Made by a program: the position numbers and the translations under genes. Of a DNA stretch of 21,981 bases, positions 1 through 8,248 are shown piece after piece (the stretch's first letter is position 1; each line of letters begins with the position of its first letter). Under the pieces are notes generated by a model. It saw nothing but the letters and a program-made list of their open reading frames with translations. It did not search any database and was not told the DNA's origin. This stretch comes from Spirochaeta sp. GTDB lineage: Bacteria; Spirochaetota; Spirochaetia; DSM-2461. Where the stretch lies: positions 1 to 21,981 of the forward strand of contig DAOVYP010000003.1 of the NCBI GenBank assembly GCA_030635565.1, written 5' to 3'.

Positions 1-147
1 GAGGTAGAGCCAAAGACACTTTTCCGCCCCTTTGGTGAGTATGAGATTATTACCTTGAATCTTTCCACGGATCTTCGCGGGCAGAGACATACGGCCTTTG
101 TCATCGATTATGACATTGAATTGTCCCCAAATTCCTGATAATCCCAC
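1..147 (-). CDS. mraZ: MraZ transcriptional regulator (partial, C-terminus outside window)
   Basis: Read on the minus strand, the first 147 bases encode 49 residues with the AbrB/SpoVT-type MraZ signature: IDDKGRMSLPAKIR at residues 14-27, followed by a strand-rich stretch ending in CLWLYL. MraZ is a conserved DNA-binding regulator that usually opens the dcw (division and cell wall) cluster and represses its own operon. Here the cluster would continue leftwards beyond the window. The start is taken as GTG at 147; no in-frame ATG lies at a sensible place before the signature. A GGGGAG sequence sits about 12 bases upstream, which is long for a Shine-Dalgarno, so the start is less certain than the identity. 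Phased GTGGG boxes immediately upstream support the assignment independently. Confidence 0.85.
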   Translation of the reverse strand, partial: MGLSGIWGQFNVIIDDKGRMSLPAKIRGKIQGNNLILTKGAEKCLWLYL

Positions 148-177
148 TATTTTCTACATCTCCCCACTTTTTCCCAC
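143..177 (-). promoter_or_regulatory. MraZ-box operator (phased GTGGG repeats)
   Basis: On the minus strand GTGGG occurs at 177-173, 167-163 and 147-143, a spacing of 10 and 20 bases. The phase-keeping slot at 157-153 holds a degenerate GTAGA. Known MraZ operators are GTGGG repeats separated by 5 bases, so this is the expected autoregulatory site. The last box contains the proposed GTG start codon of mraZ. Confidence 0.8.
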
Positions 178-185
178 TCCTCTCC

Positions 186-214
186 ATCGTATCGCCGGTG
201 AATTCTATCGTCAA
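186..214 (-). promoter_or_regulatory. Probable promoter of mraZ
   Basis: On the minus strand TTGACG (214-209) and TACGAT (191-186) are separated by 17 bases, a plausible housekeeping-sigma promoter. Transcription would start near 179, so the GTGGG boxes would cover the initiation region. The element overlaps the longest possible reading of the divergent STAS gene. Confidence 0.5.
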
Positions 215-653
215 TCAAAGGGAGACAGAAAACGGACATACCGTTATCCAGGTGACGGAAAACCACTATACGTATGACGGGGTTTGTTGGAAAAACGGGT
301 ATTTCAGCCTTGAAATGCGATCATTCGTTCAAAAACAGGCCGATTGTATTAGAATATATTCTGTGGGGGAATTGGTGGAGCGTAGAGATACGGTCGTGTT
401 AAGCGGGGATCTCAGAACTATGGAAAAACGCATGAAAACCAGGAATATCCTGGAGGAGAAATGGGAATCCGGTATAGAGAATCTGGATGTCGATTTGTCT
501 GAAGTCACCGCCATGGACTTCGACTCACTGACGGAGCTCCTGAAAATTCGAAACCGATTTCTTCAGGCAGGTACAAAAGTTGAACTGAAGAACATACCGT
601 TGCGGATCAGAAGGATTATGCAGATATTTCGTGTCCCGATCTCCGGGGGATGA
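198..653 (+). CDS. STAS-domain protein (anti-anti-sigma factor-like)
   Basis: Residues about 63-148 match a STAS fold as in SpoIIAA-type anti-sigma antagonists: a VVLSGDL strand, DVDLSEVTAMDFDSL, a helix ELLKIRNRFLQAGTKVEL, then KNIPLRIRRIMQI. In SpoIIAA the signature is DSSGL, with the second serine phosphorylated. Here it reads D107-F-D109-S-L, so Asp occupies the phospho-serine position and the protein may not be switched by a kinase in the usual way. No anti-sigma kinase or phosphatase lies nearby. The start is uncertain: GTG at 198 gives 151 residues but has no ribosome binding site and overlaps the predicted mraZ promoter. GTG at 252 or ATG at 315 (112 residues, typical of single STAS proteins) are alternatives. 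It is convergent with the GH57 gene, with adjoining stop codons. Confidence 0.78.
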   Translation: MNSIVNQRETENGHTVIQVTENHYTYDGVCWKNGYFSLEMRSFVQKQADCIRIYSVGELVERRDTVVLSGDLRTMEKRMKTRNILEEKWESGIENLDVDLSEVTAMDFDSLTELLKIRNRFLQAGTKVELKNIPLRIRRIMQIFRVPISGG

Positions 654-2264
654 CTACAGCCGGCGTTTCCGGAAAATCCGGTAATCGATATCCTTGAAAA
701 TATTGTTCCGTTTCTCGAGTTTAGTAAGCCACTCGGTTTTAACCGTATTGCGGCAGAGGCTTTCATAAATCCTGTTGAAATTACTGATGTGACTTTTTAC
801 CCGACGTTCGGCATAAGGCACTGTTGTCCCCGTTTTAATGATAAACGGCCAGTCAGAAGCCTGGGACAGGAGTAATTCTCTTGCGGCCTGATTCAGTGTT
901 CGAAGCTTCAGGCCCTTTCCATCCGGAAAGCGATCCACCAGCTCACCCATACGTTCGACTATTTTATGGGTATGGCGGTATATCCAGTCATTTGAACCAT
1001 CAAGCCATACCTGGCCGTAACCCTTGTCGCCCCAACTGGAAAACGCCGGGCGGGTTACTTGCAAATGGGGCCAGACATGCAGGTACTCGCTGGGAGTCAC
1101 CTGCATAAGTTTATGTTCTGTAGCATGGAACTCACGGAAAAGTGCATCCAGGAAAATGGGACCTTCAAACCACCAGTGTCCGAAAAGCTCGGCGTCAAAA
1201 AGACCGACAATCAGCGGTGGCCGGTCCATGAGCTCTGAGATGGTATCGCATTGGCGAATACGGTTCTGCAGGAATGTCCGGGCGTCAATTCGAGCCCTGG
1301 CCAGTCCTTTCTCAGGGTCGTATAGTTCCTTTTGATCCGTATCGCCGGTGATGGCATGATATTTAAAGCCCGTATTCACCCGATTGCCGGCATCGATAGC
1401 GTACGGTGCGATGTACTCTTCGGGAAGATCAAAACCGATATCCCGGTAAAATTCCCGGTAATCCGCATGTCCCGGAAAACCAGCCTGAGCCGACCAGATG
1501 GCGTTTGACGCCGCTCGGTCTCTGCCGAACACGGCAATACCGTTGGGGGTTCGCAAAGGAGCATAAACACCGTATTCGGGCTGATCATCGGCATGAAGAA
1601 CTCCATGGGCGGATGAGAAAAAATACTTGATGCCGTAGGGCTTCAGAAGATCTTCGAGGCCGGGAAAGTAACCGCATTCCGGCAGCCAGAACCCCTCAGG
1701 CATGGCTTTGAACAGTCGATCGTGATTTTCCAGGGCGATGATAACCTGATTCCTGATCATTTCGGGAGATTCCCGATACATAGGCAGGAACGCATGGGTG
1801 GCTGTCGTCGTTATCAGTTCGAGATTGCCGAGTTCATGAAAGTGGCGAAAACCTTCAAGAATATTGCCGTCGTAAAAATCCAGAAAATCTTTCCGATTGC
1901 TCCGGTAGAGATCACGGTACATTCCGGCCACTTTCAAACCGGCTTCATCACCTGCCAGACGAATCAGCTCTCTCTCGTTCAGTTCGAGGAGACGGTCGAG
2001 ATGTTTGACATAACGCTCGCAGAGGAGATTATCCTCCAGCATCGAAGTCAATGTGCAGGATAGGGAAATTGTGAGTCTGAACGGAATCCCGTCCCGTTCC
2101 AGACCGCGAAAAACCCTCAGAAGAGGCAGATAGGTTTCAGAAAGAGCTTCAAATAACCAGTTTTCCTCGAGAAACCGATCATATTCCGGATGACGGACAT
2201 AGGGGAGATGGGCATGAAGGACCAGTGCGGTCAACCCTTTACTGTCTTCGATACGACTTGCCAT
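654..2264 (-). CDS. GH57 1,4-alpha-glucan branching enzyme (DUF1957-type)
   Basis: A 536-residue glycoside hydrolase family 57 protein of the Thermus/Thermococcus branching-enzyme type, which forms alpha-1,6 branches in glycogen-like polymers in the cytoplasm. Family motifs appear in order: HAHLPYVRHPE near residues 17-27, GFWLPECGY (191-199) with the expected nucleophile E196, and GLFDAELFGHWW (354-365) with the expected acid/base D357. The C-terminal helical region contains the SWGDKGYGQVW and GSNDWIY signatures near the active site. Length is normal for the branching enzymes. The start ATG at 2264 lies 2 bases after the stop of the DUF4912 gene, so the two are co-transcribed and probably translationally coupled. 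The function call is from family motifs; GH57 also contains amylases, but the FDAELFGHWW form favours branching activity. Confidence 0.92.
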   Translation of the reverse strand: MASRIEDSKGLTALVLHAHLPYVRHPEYDRFLEENWLFEALSETYLPLLRVFRGLERDGIPFRLTISLSCTLTSMLEDNLLCERYVKHLDRLLELNERELIRLAGDEAGLKVAGMYRDLYRSNRKDFLDFYDGNILEGFRHFHELGNLELITTTATHAFLPMYRESPEMIRNQVIIALENHDRLFKAMPEGFWLPECGYFPGLEDLLKPYGIKYFFSSAHGVLHADDQPEYGVYAPLRTPNGIAVFGRDRAASNAIWSAQAGFPGHADYREFYRDIGFDLPEEYIAPYAIDAGNRVNTGFKYHAITGDTDQKELYDPEKGLARARIDARTFLQNRIRQCDTISELMDRPPLIVGLFDAELFGHWWFEGPIFLDALFREFHATEHKLMQVTPSEYLHVWPHLQVTRPAFSSWGDKGYGQVWLDGSNDWIYRHTHKIVERMGELVDRFPDGKGLKLRTLNQAARELLLSQASDWPFIIKTGTTVPYAERRVKSHISNFNRIYESLCRNTVKTEWLTKLEKRNNIFKDIDYRIFRKRRL

Positions 2265-2266
2265 GC

Positions 2267-3007
2267 TTATCGTTTCTCCACTTCCCCGGCAATCGTCAAG
2301 ATGCGTTGAGGGCTGTCAGTTTCAAGATATTCGGTCCCGGGAAACGATCCGATATCCGTCGAAGAACCGGATAGCTTTATCAGAAGATCGCGATTGGTAT
2401 TTTCCTTCCCGGGAAACTGAGCGACATAATCCCGGGAACTCTCGATAATATTGGACCGGACGATCAGCGCTTCTTTTTCACCCAGCAAGGCGAATATTTC
2501 AATACCGTAAAACGTATCTTCACTCGGTAGATTGATATAACGGCGTAAATCACCGAACTGGATGGGGATATCGAACCAATCGACAGAAGAATCATTGCCC
2601 CAGTCCGGAGCGGCCAGTTCAGTAACCCTCAATATAAGTCCGGAATACTCTCTGTTCTCTTTCAACTCATCCAGGACCCGATCTTCGATATCCCAATAGC
2701 AATAGACCCAAGAAGGGTCACGCAGCATCAATACCAGGCGAGTTTCCTGATATCTGTCGGGAAGTTCGACATTATCCCCGAAATCGAGAAACAATTCCTG
2801 ATCCTGGCTGACAGCGAATTTCTTAGCCTCAACCTGAATCGTGAGATTGTTGTTTCCTTCACGATCAAGACGCTCTTCTTCGAGAGCTTCAAAAATCACG
2901 GAAACCAGGGATTCCTTATCCATATCCTGCAGGACATTGATATTGCCCTTATCTGCGATATGGGATAATTCGTTGTAACTCAGGGATCGAAGCCTGTCTT
3001 TTGTCAT
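2267..3007 (-). CDS. DUF4912 domain-containing protein
   Basis: A 246-residue protein. Residues 1-45 form a short helical segment resembling SAP/Rho-N-like domains (MTKDRLRSLSYNELSHIAD). After a polar linker comes the DUF4912 core, with ELPDRYQ and the hallmark aromatic stretch DPSWVYCYWDI at about residues 97-107. DUF4912 has no settled biochemical role. The sequence suggests a beta-rich module that may bind polysaccharide or a partner enzyme, which is inference from its neighbours. ATG at 3007 is preferred over an upstream in-frame TTG (3028) because GCGGAG lies about 6 bases before it. A good promoter lies just upstream, and the branching enzyme gene follows after 2 bases, implying a shared role in alpha-glucan metabolism. 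Confidence 0.88.
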   Translation of the reverse strand: MTKDRLRSLSYNELSHIADKGNINVLQDMDKESLVSVIFEALEEERLDREGNNNLTIQVEAKKFAVSQDQELFLDFGDNVELPDRYQETRLVLMLRDPSWVYCYWDIEDRVLDELKENREYSGLILRVTELAAPDWGNDSSVDWFDIPIQFGDLRRYINLPSEDTFYGIEIFALLGEKEALIVRSNIIESSRDYVAQFPGKENTNRDLLIKLSGSSTDIGSFPGTEYLETDSPQRILTIAGEVEKR

Positions 3008-3056
3008 TAATACTCCGCAAGGCGACAAGCACAGTCAGGATTGACGGGTTGGAGGC

Positions 3057-3086
3057 ATCCTAGGAAACTTACAGATACAGTGTCAA
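3057..3086 (-). promoter_or_regulatory. Promoter of the DUF4912 - branching enzyme operon
   Basis: On the minus strand TTGACA (3086-3081) and TAGGAT (3062-3057) are 18 bases apart. The predicted start near 3050 gives a leader of about 43 bases to the ATG at 3007. No equally good element is visible for the divergent GH57 gene at 3127. Confidence 0.55.
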
Positions 3087-3126
3087 TAGGCGGAATCCTT
3101 ACTCGCGTGAAAAGGTAATAATAGTA

Positions 3127-5490
3127 ATGATGAAAAAATATGTAATTCTCCACGGTCATTTTTATCAACCCCCCAGGGAAGATCCCTGGTCCGGACTGAT
3201 AGAACATCAGGATTCAGCAGCACCATATTTCGACTGGAACCGCCGGATAACCGCCGAATGTTACGCGGCATGCGGTGCCAGCCGTATTCTCGACAGTAAC
3301 GGAGCCATCCTCTCAATACTGAATAACTACAGATACCTCTCATTCAATTTCGGCCCCACCCTTCTGTCCTGGATGGATAGCAACGCCCCGAAAACATATC
3401 GACGAATTCTGGCTGCCGACCGTGAAAGCATCGAACGTCTTGGATACGGCAATGCGGTCGCCCAGGGATATAACCACACCATACTTCCCCTGGATGAGCC
3501 GAAAGATGCTCTGACCCAGATACGATGGGGGCTCGCCGATTTCTCACACCGTTTCGAACGAGATGCCGATGGGATGTGGCTCCCTGAGTGTGCAGTAAAT
3601 TATAGTGTGATCGACAAACTCATCAATGAAGGTATGAAATATGTCATTCTTTCTCCCTGGCAGGCCCATTCGCTTAGAAACGATAAAGGGGAGTGGAAAG
3701 CCCTCAATGACAAGCCGGCCCCTTCCGACAGGCCGTTTTACATCGACAGACCCGGCGGACGCATTGCCGTATTCTTCTACAATCCGGATCTTGCCTCGGG
3801 AATTTCCTTCGGGCATCTGCTGAGATCCCGTGAGGGATTCGAGAAAGCCCTTCGTGACGCTTTGGCCCGGTCGGATGCCCCCATGGTATCTATCGCAACC
3901 GATGGTGAGATTTATGGTCATCATGAACCTTACGGCGACATGTGTCTGTCCGCTCTGATTGATCATCTCGGGTCCGATTCGGATCTCATATTCACCAACT
4001 ATGCCGCATATCTTGATGCGAATCCGCCTGCTCTGGAGGTGAAACTTCGTACCGGTGACGAGCATAGGGGTACGTCCTGGAGCTGTGTTCATGGTGTGGG
4101 CCGTTGGATGAGAGACTGTGGCTGTTCCACAGGAGGTAAAGAAAACTGGAATCAGGCCTGGAGATCTTCATTGAGGGAGGCCTTCGACGGACTGCGTATG
4201 GAAGCGGAACCTGTATGGACAGGAAAGGTCGAGGCCCTGACCGGTAAGGATGCAAGGGAAGTTCTCGATTCATATGGAAAAGTTCTCTCCGGGGCCGAGG
4301 AGCCTCATGTTTTCGCAATGAGGATACTCGGGGAGGGTGCATCAAGGTCAATTGCACAGGATCTGCTCATCATGCTGGAAGGAGCCAAATTCCTGCAATT
4401 CATGTATACCTCCTGCGGCTGGTTTTTCTCAGAATTGTCCGGGATAGAACCTGTACAGAACATGAGTTTCGCATATCGGGCGGCGGAATTGATTGACTCT
4501 GAAGGCACAGCAAAGCTGACCGCAATTTTGAACACCCTGTTATCCCGCGTTGAAAGCAATCTCAGCAGTATGGGAAACGGCTCGGATCTGCTGAGAGGGC
4601 TGATAATCCCGAAGTTTCCAACCGAAGTAAAAGCGGCCGCCCTCTTTCTCTGGAGAAATCTCTACAACCTGCCGGGAATGGATAAATCCCGCTGGGGAAC
4701 CTGGGAGGGTCGGGGCATCACACGAAGGATTGTCGGGACCGGGGAGGAAAGACTGAAACTGGAAGGTGATATTTCATATACTGAGCTATCCACTCTCCGT
4801 CATTTTAAATTTGAATTCCGGTCCCATATCGACAGCAGGCTATTCAGTCCCTCAATCGATATATTGATGGATTCGGAATGGATATCGGTCCCCATCAGTG
4901 CCATGCCGACGGCATTACGCATGGAAATTCAAAAAAAACTGCTCAATGAATCTGAGATGGACCTTAAGGGGTTCCTGGGATCCACCGCTTCTGAACGACT
5001 ACTGGACCTGATGATTGTCCAGGCTCTGGATCTTCCCTTCGGTGCATCGGGTTGGCAGAGCCTTGAGCTTTCACTTCATTACGGACCCCTTCTGATTCTG
5101 GATCAACTGGAAAAATTACCGGCAGACAGCTGGCCGAAACTTCTGGAATCCATGGATGAGATTCTCACCCATTGCGAATCCAACGGCGTTGATACCAACT
5201 TCGGATCACTGGAATACCTCTCAGGCAGACTCGTCTCGCGGATAGCCGGTAATCTGCAGCTGCAAAGCAACCGACAGAATCTGGAGCAGCTTGTGAATTT
5301 TCTGGAAATAATCCAGCTGCATGGCCTGCACCCATTAAAACCGACTGTTCAGAATGCCGTTTATGGGCTGCTTGAAAAGAGATTTAATTGTGCTGAAAAT
5401 TCGGATGAGATCGAAGGTGAATGCCCCAGCAACGAAGATCTGATCGATCTGGCCAGACTTGTAAATATCAATCCGGAACGTTTCACTTGA
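3127..5490 (+). CDS. GH57 family glycoside hydrolase with DUF3536 C-terminus
   Basis: A 787-residue protein. The N-terminal half is a GH57 catalytic barrel: HGHFYQPPREDPW at 9-21, GMWLPECAVN (149-158) with likely nucleophile E154, and IATDGEIYGHHEPYGD (256-271) with likely acid D259. The C-terminal half (about 400-787) is mostly helical and corresponds to the DUF3536 type of GH57 proteins, whose substrate is not established; alpha-glucan processing is inferred. There is no signal peptide, so it should act in the cytoplasm. The start is one of two consecutive ATG codons, preceded by AAGG about 11 bases upstream. It diverges from the DUF4912/branching-enzyme pair across 119 bases, giving a three-gene GH57 module, and converges on the methyltransferase gene with only 5 bases between stops. 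Confidence 0.92.
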   Translation: MMKKYVILHGHFYQPPREDPWSGLIEHQDSAAPYFDWNRRITAECYAACGASRILDSNGAILSILNNYRYLSFNFGPTLLSWMDSNAPKTYRRILAADRESIERLGYGNAVAQGYNHTILPLDEPKDALTQIRWGLADFSHRFERDADGMWLPECAVNYSVIDKLINEGMKYVILSPWQAHSLRNDKGEWKALNDKPAPSDRPFYIDRPGGRIAVFFYNPDLASGISFGHLLRSREGFEKALRDALARSDAPMVSIATDGEIYGHHEPYGDMCLSALIDHLGSDSDLIFTNYAAYLDANPPALEVKLRTGDEHRGTSWSCVHGVGRWMRDCGCSTGGKENWNQAWRSSLREAFDGLRMEAEPVWTGKVEALTGKDAREVLDSYGKVLSGAEEPHVFAMRILGEGASRSIAQDLLIMLEGAKFLQFMYTSCGWFFSELSGIEPVQNMSFAYRAAELIDSEGTAKLTAILNTLLSRVESNLSSMGNGSDLLRGLIIPKFPTEVKAAALFLWRNLYNLPGMDKSRWGTWEGRGITRRIVGTGEERLKLEGDISYTELSTLRHFKFEFRSHIDSRLFSPSIDILMDSEWISVPISAMPTALRMEIQKKLLNESEMDLKGFLGSTASERLLDLMIVQALDLPFGASGWQSLELSLHYGPLLILDQLEKLPADSWPKLLESMDEILTHCESNGVDTNFGSLEYLSGRLVSRIAGNLQLQSNRQNLEQLVNFLEIIQLHGLHPLKPTVQNAVYGLLEKRFNCAENSDEIEGECPSNEDLIDLARLVNINPERFT

Positions 5491-5495
5491 GTTGC

Positions 5496-6344
5496 TTATC
5501 GCGGTTTGCGAGCCACCATCAGTACAACATCACCAAAATTCCACTTTTTGGCCAGCTTGTCGACGGGCTTTTTCAACCAGGCCGGGGATATGCCGACAGC
5601 CAAACCTCCCCAGGTCTTCACAGTCTCCACTTTCAACCCTGAATTGCCCAGAAGTCTCGATAGCGTACGCTTGTTGAACAGTGTAACGTGATCCAGGATT
5701 GCAGAGCGCCATGAAGATCCGAAAAGTTTTGCCTGCATGCCGTCCGTAGAAGGCGTGACACAAATAAAAACACCGCCGGGCATAAGCAGCCTGGTCACTT
5801 CATTGGTGAAAGCGGCCGGGTCGTCAACATGCTCGATTAGATGCGAGGCGTGGATAACGGAAAATCCGGCATCGGTGAACCCGGCTTCTTCCATCGGCGC
5901 CGCCTTGATATTAACGCCATATACCCTGTTACCATATTCAACTGACTCACGACAGAGTTCTGCACCTGCGGTTTCCCAGCCTGACTGTTTGAAATGCCGG
6001 AGTAGCCGGCCGGTCGCGCAGCCAACATCGAGTATCCGCCGTTCTTCCGGCAATGTCGGGACGATGTTCTCAAAGAATCCCGCATCCTTCAGTCCCAGCA
6101 TCATCAGAGTGAAAAAGGATTCTTCATTCTCAATCTCATAGGTAAAATATTCTGCGTCATATCTGGCGGCCAGAGCATCACGGACAGGTTGAGGATTCTG
6201 AATTATAAGGCCGCAGTCCAGGCATGAAACGAAAGAGGCACCTTCGATTTCCCATTTATTCCGGAATTCCCCACTGCCGCAGACAGGACAGCTGATAATC
6301 CGGAAGTCTTCCCCTTCGGCAGGGGTTTTAGAAAATGTTTTCAT
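5496..6344 (-). CDS. Class I SAM-dependent methyltransferase with N-terminal zinc ribbon
   Basis: A 282-residue protein. Cysteines C19, C22, C41 and C44 form a zinc-ribbon pattern (CPVCGS and CLDCGL). The Rossmann methyltransferase fold follows, with the SAM loop LDVGCATG at 105-112, a post-II stretch HLIEHVDDP near 168-176 and LLMPGGVF near 186-193. This architecture (Methyltransf_11/23 with ribbon) is common among enzymes of cell-surface sugar or small-molecule modification; the substrate here is unknown. The start ATG (6344) is chosen because it overlaps the stop of the upstream gene as ATGA. A longer reading, up to 6449, would only extend into that gene. It is the last gene of a three-gene operon with the M23-like and beta-propeller genes. 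No function linking the three is obvious from sequence. Confidence 0.87.
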   Translation of the reverse strand: MKTFSKTPAEGEDFRIISCPVCGSGEFRNKWEIEGASFVSCLDCGLIIQNPQPVRDALAARYDAEYFTYEIENEESFFTLMMLGLKDAGFFENIVPTLPEERRILDVGCATGRLLRHFKQSGWETAGAELCRESVEYGNRVYGVNIKAAPMEEAGFTDAGFSVIHASHLIEHVDDPAAFTNEVTRLLMPGGVFICVTPSTDGMQAKLFGSSWRSAILDHVTLFNKRTLSRLLGNSGLKVETVKTWGGLAVGISPAWLKKPVDKLAKKWNFGDVVLMVARKPR

Positions 6345-7183
6345 CGGACAGAGAGGCTCCATGACCCGGAGACAACCCGACCGGTTTCGTCCCGCAATCT
6401 CAACTCCAGGGTTCCTTTCCCGGCATTCAGAAGAACATCCCGGAACCATACCTGCCCGTCGGGATTATATATAAAATCGTACGATCTCGGATCCGGGATT
6501 TCCATGACAATGCCCTCGTCGGATTCAGCCATGGCATCGAAGCGTAAACTCCCAATTCGTTCTCCAACCCAGAAAAGGGAAATTTCCACGGGAATGGCTC
6601 GACTGCCGTCGGAATAAACCTCATTCACGATGATGATCCATCGACCAGGCGTCAGCTGCATTCCATCCCGGATATCCAGACGGTCACTCCCCCTCATCAT
6701 TTCAACTTGTCCGATTGAAACAGGGGGCATATCATTCCTTGAGGGAAGCAGGGAAATCGGATCGACAATGCGGGAGCGCTCCACATCCGTTATCTCAAAT
6801 ATCCAGACATCATTACCGGCATATCCCAACCACTCACCACCGGAGACATGGTATTTCAAGTCCGGCCTCCGCTCAATGCCGCGGTATGAAGACCGGAAAC
6901 CGTCACTATGCTCCAGAACAATGAGACCTTCTCCCGGTACTGAACCCGGAGGATTCCCGGTATCGGCAATCCAGATTACTTCACCGCTGCTCCAGGCGGA
7001 AATCCGCTGACCCTCTGAACTGAATGATAAGCCACGGTTGAAATGACCGCTTTGAGCAGCACCGAATGGCTCCTGCACATTGACTGATTTATCCGGCCAC
7101 TCCCTTGCACCCACAGCTGCGGGGAAAAAAGTAAGCTGTAATAAAATGAAAGGTACCAGGCAGATACGACAGCTCATTTTCAT
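6341..7183 (-). CDS. Exported M23/LytM-like protein lacking zinc ligands
   Basis: A 280-residue protein with a clear signal peptide (basic start, hydrophobic 7-22, cleavage probably after AVGA at 26). Residues about 45-150 follow the M23/LytM pattern. They show a glycine-rich strand, AWSSGEVIWIADTG, then LIVLEHSDGFRSSYRG, then VSGGEWLGYAG, then WIFEITDVERSRIVDPISLLP. The metal-binding positions are changed: the usual H-x3-D site reads NRGLS, and the HxH before the last strand reads WIF. It is therefore probably not a peptidase, and may bind peptidoglycan or regulate an amidase as EnvC/NlpD-type proteins do. Residues 150-280 form a beta-rich domain I do not recognise. ATGA overlaps join it to the genes on both sides. 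The M23 relationship is by pattern only. Confidence 0.72.
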   Translation of the reverse strand: MKMSCRICLVPFILLQLTFFPAAVGAREWPDKSVNVQEPFGAAQSGHFNRGLSFSSEGQRISAWSSGEVIWIADTGNPPGSVPGEGLIVLEHSDGFRSSYRGIERRPDLKYHVSGGEWLGYAGNDVWIFEITDVERSRIVDPISLLPSRNDMPPVSIGQVEMMRGSDRLDIRDGMQLTPGRWIIIVNEVYSDGSRAIPVEISLFWVGERIGSLRFDAMAESDEGIVMEIPDPRSYDFIYNPDGQVWFRDVLLNAGKGTLELRLRDETGRVVSGSWSLSVR

Positions 7184-8229
7184 TGTACCGAAAACTCAAG
7201 GACACCGAGATTGTCACTGCCGATAACAAGGGCATAATTACGGTCCCTGAGAATACCTGTCGTATCAATCGGCAAGCGACTTTCAAATAGCGTTAAATCA
7301 TGTCGAGATAATATTTTAACTATTACATCATCTTTTTCCCGGCCAAGAAGAATCAGGGTATCGGTCATAAGGTTATCCAGCCAGCCGACAAGCCTGCCGG
7401 AGAGCTCAATGGTTTGAATCACATATCCATTCAGGTTCACTGCCGTAACAAATCCGTCGCTTTCATAAAGGATCTGTCTGTCATCCCGGACAAATCCGAT
7501 GGGTACCGATCGCCGGAAATTCGTTTTGGTGTTATGGTGTGCTACCGGTCGGAAACCGTTCTTTCGTTCTTCCAGAAGGATAAACCTCTGAGGTTCCAGG
7601 CCGGAAATCAAGGCGATTTTCGAACCGTTGCTTGACAGCGCCCCACCGTAGATTGCTTCCACTCGGCTTCCGCCGGGGCTGTAGCCCAAAAGCAGTTTCC
7701 CTGAGTCATCGATTAATTGTACACGTCCGTCCAGCAGCCCTACCAGAGTTCTGCCTTGTCGACCATCCAGAACAGTCACCGGTGAAATATATTCCATTCT
7801 CCACATGATCCGTCCACTGGTCGGGTCAATCTTCAACAAGACCCCCGCATCGTCCCTGTAGAGATACAGATTTCCATTACGGGAGACAGGAAAAGACGAG
7901 TCAGGGATACGGGCAATCAGGCGGCCATCGGGTTCCAGCAGATCCAGGCCGCCAACACCGGATACCGCAAGCCAGTGGTCGTCCACGGCCATTTTATCGG
8001 AAGAATAGAAACTAATAAGCTCGTGATCGTCGTTGACAAATCCGGCCCGGCTTCCGCTGCTGATCGCCAGTGTCCGGCCCGGTAAAAAACCGGTTGATGA
8101 TTCTGTTGGTTCAAGCGATGTCAGAGAGTCAGGCGTAATAATGAGTTCCCTGCCGGATCCCCGGGGAAAAAGAAAGTAATAAACACTTATCAGAATTAAG
8201 CCGATTAGAAAGACACCCCGTTGTTTCAT
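7180..8229 (-). CDS. Membrane-anchored beta-propeller (PQQ/WD-like repeat) protein
   Basis: A 349-residue protein with one N-terminal hydrophobic segment (about 7-21) that probably anchors it to the membrane, with the rest outside the cytoplasm. The remainder is a series of four-stranded units of the type seen in propellers, for example GLDLLEPDGRLIARI, VLLKIDPTSGRIMWRMEY, VQLIDDSGKLLLGY and VTAVNLNGYVIQTIEL. No catalytic motif is visible, so a scaffold or binding role is the most that can be inferred. It is the first gene of an operon with the M23-like protein and the methyltransferase; its stop overlaps the next start as ATGA. A GGAGG lies about 13 bases before the ATG, inside a small self-complementary GGAGGCCTCC. 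Confidence 0.8.
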   Translation of the reverse strand: MKQRGVFLIGLILISVYYFLFPRGSGRELIITPDSLTSLEPTESSTGFLPGRTLAISSGSRAGFVNDDHELISFYSSDKMAVDDHWLAVSGVGGLDLLEPDGRLIARIPDSSFPVSRNGNLYLYRDDAGVLLKIDPTSGRIMWRMEYISPVTVLDGRQGRTLVGLLDGRVQLIDDSGKLLLGYSPGGSRVEAIYGGALSSNGSKIALISGLEPQRFILLEERKNGFRPVAHHNTKTNFRRSVPIGFVRDDRQILYESDGFVTAVNLNGYVIQTIELSGRLVGWLDNLMTDTLILLGREKDDVIVKILSRHDLTLFESRLPIDTTGILRDRNYALVIGSDNLGVLEFSVQ

Positions 8230-8248
8230 ACGTGGCCGGAGGCCTCCC

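Noticed and set aside
116..142. TTGAAT and GATAAT as a promoter for the STAS gene
   Set aside because: The spacing is only 15 bases and the -35 match is poor; not strong enough to annotate.
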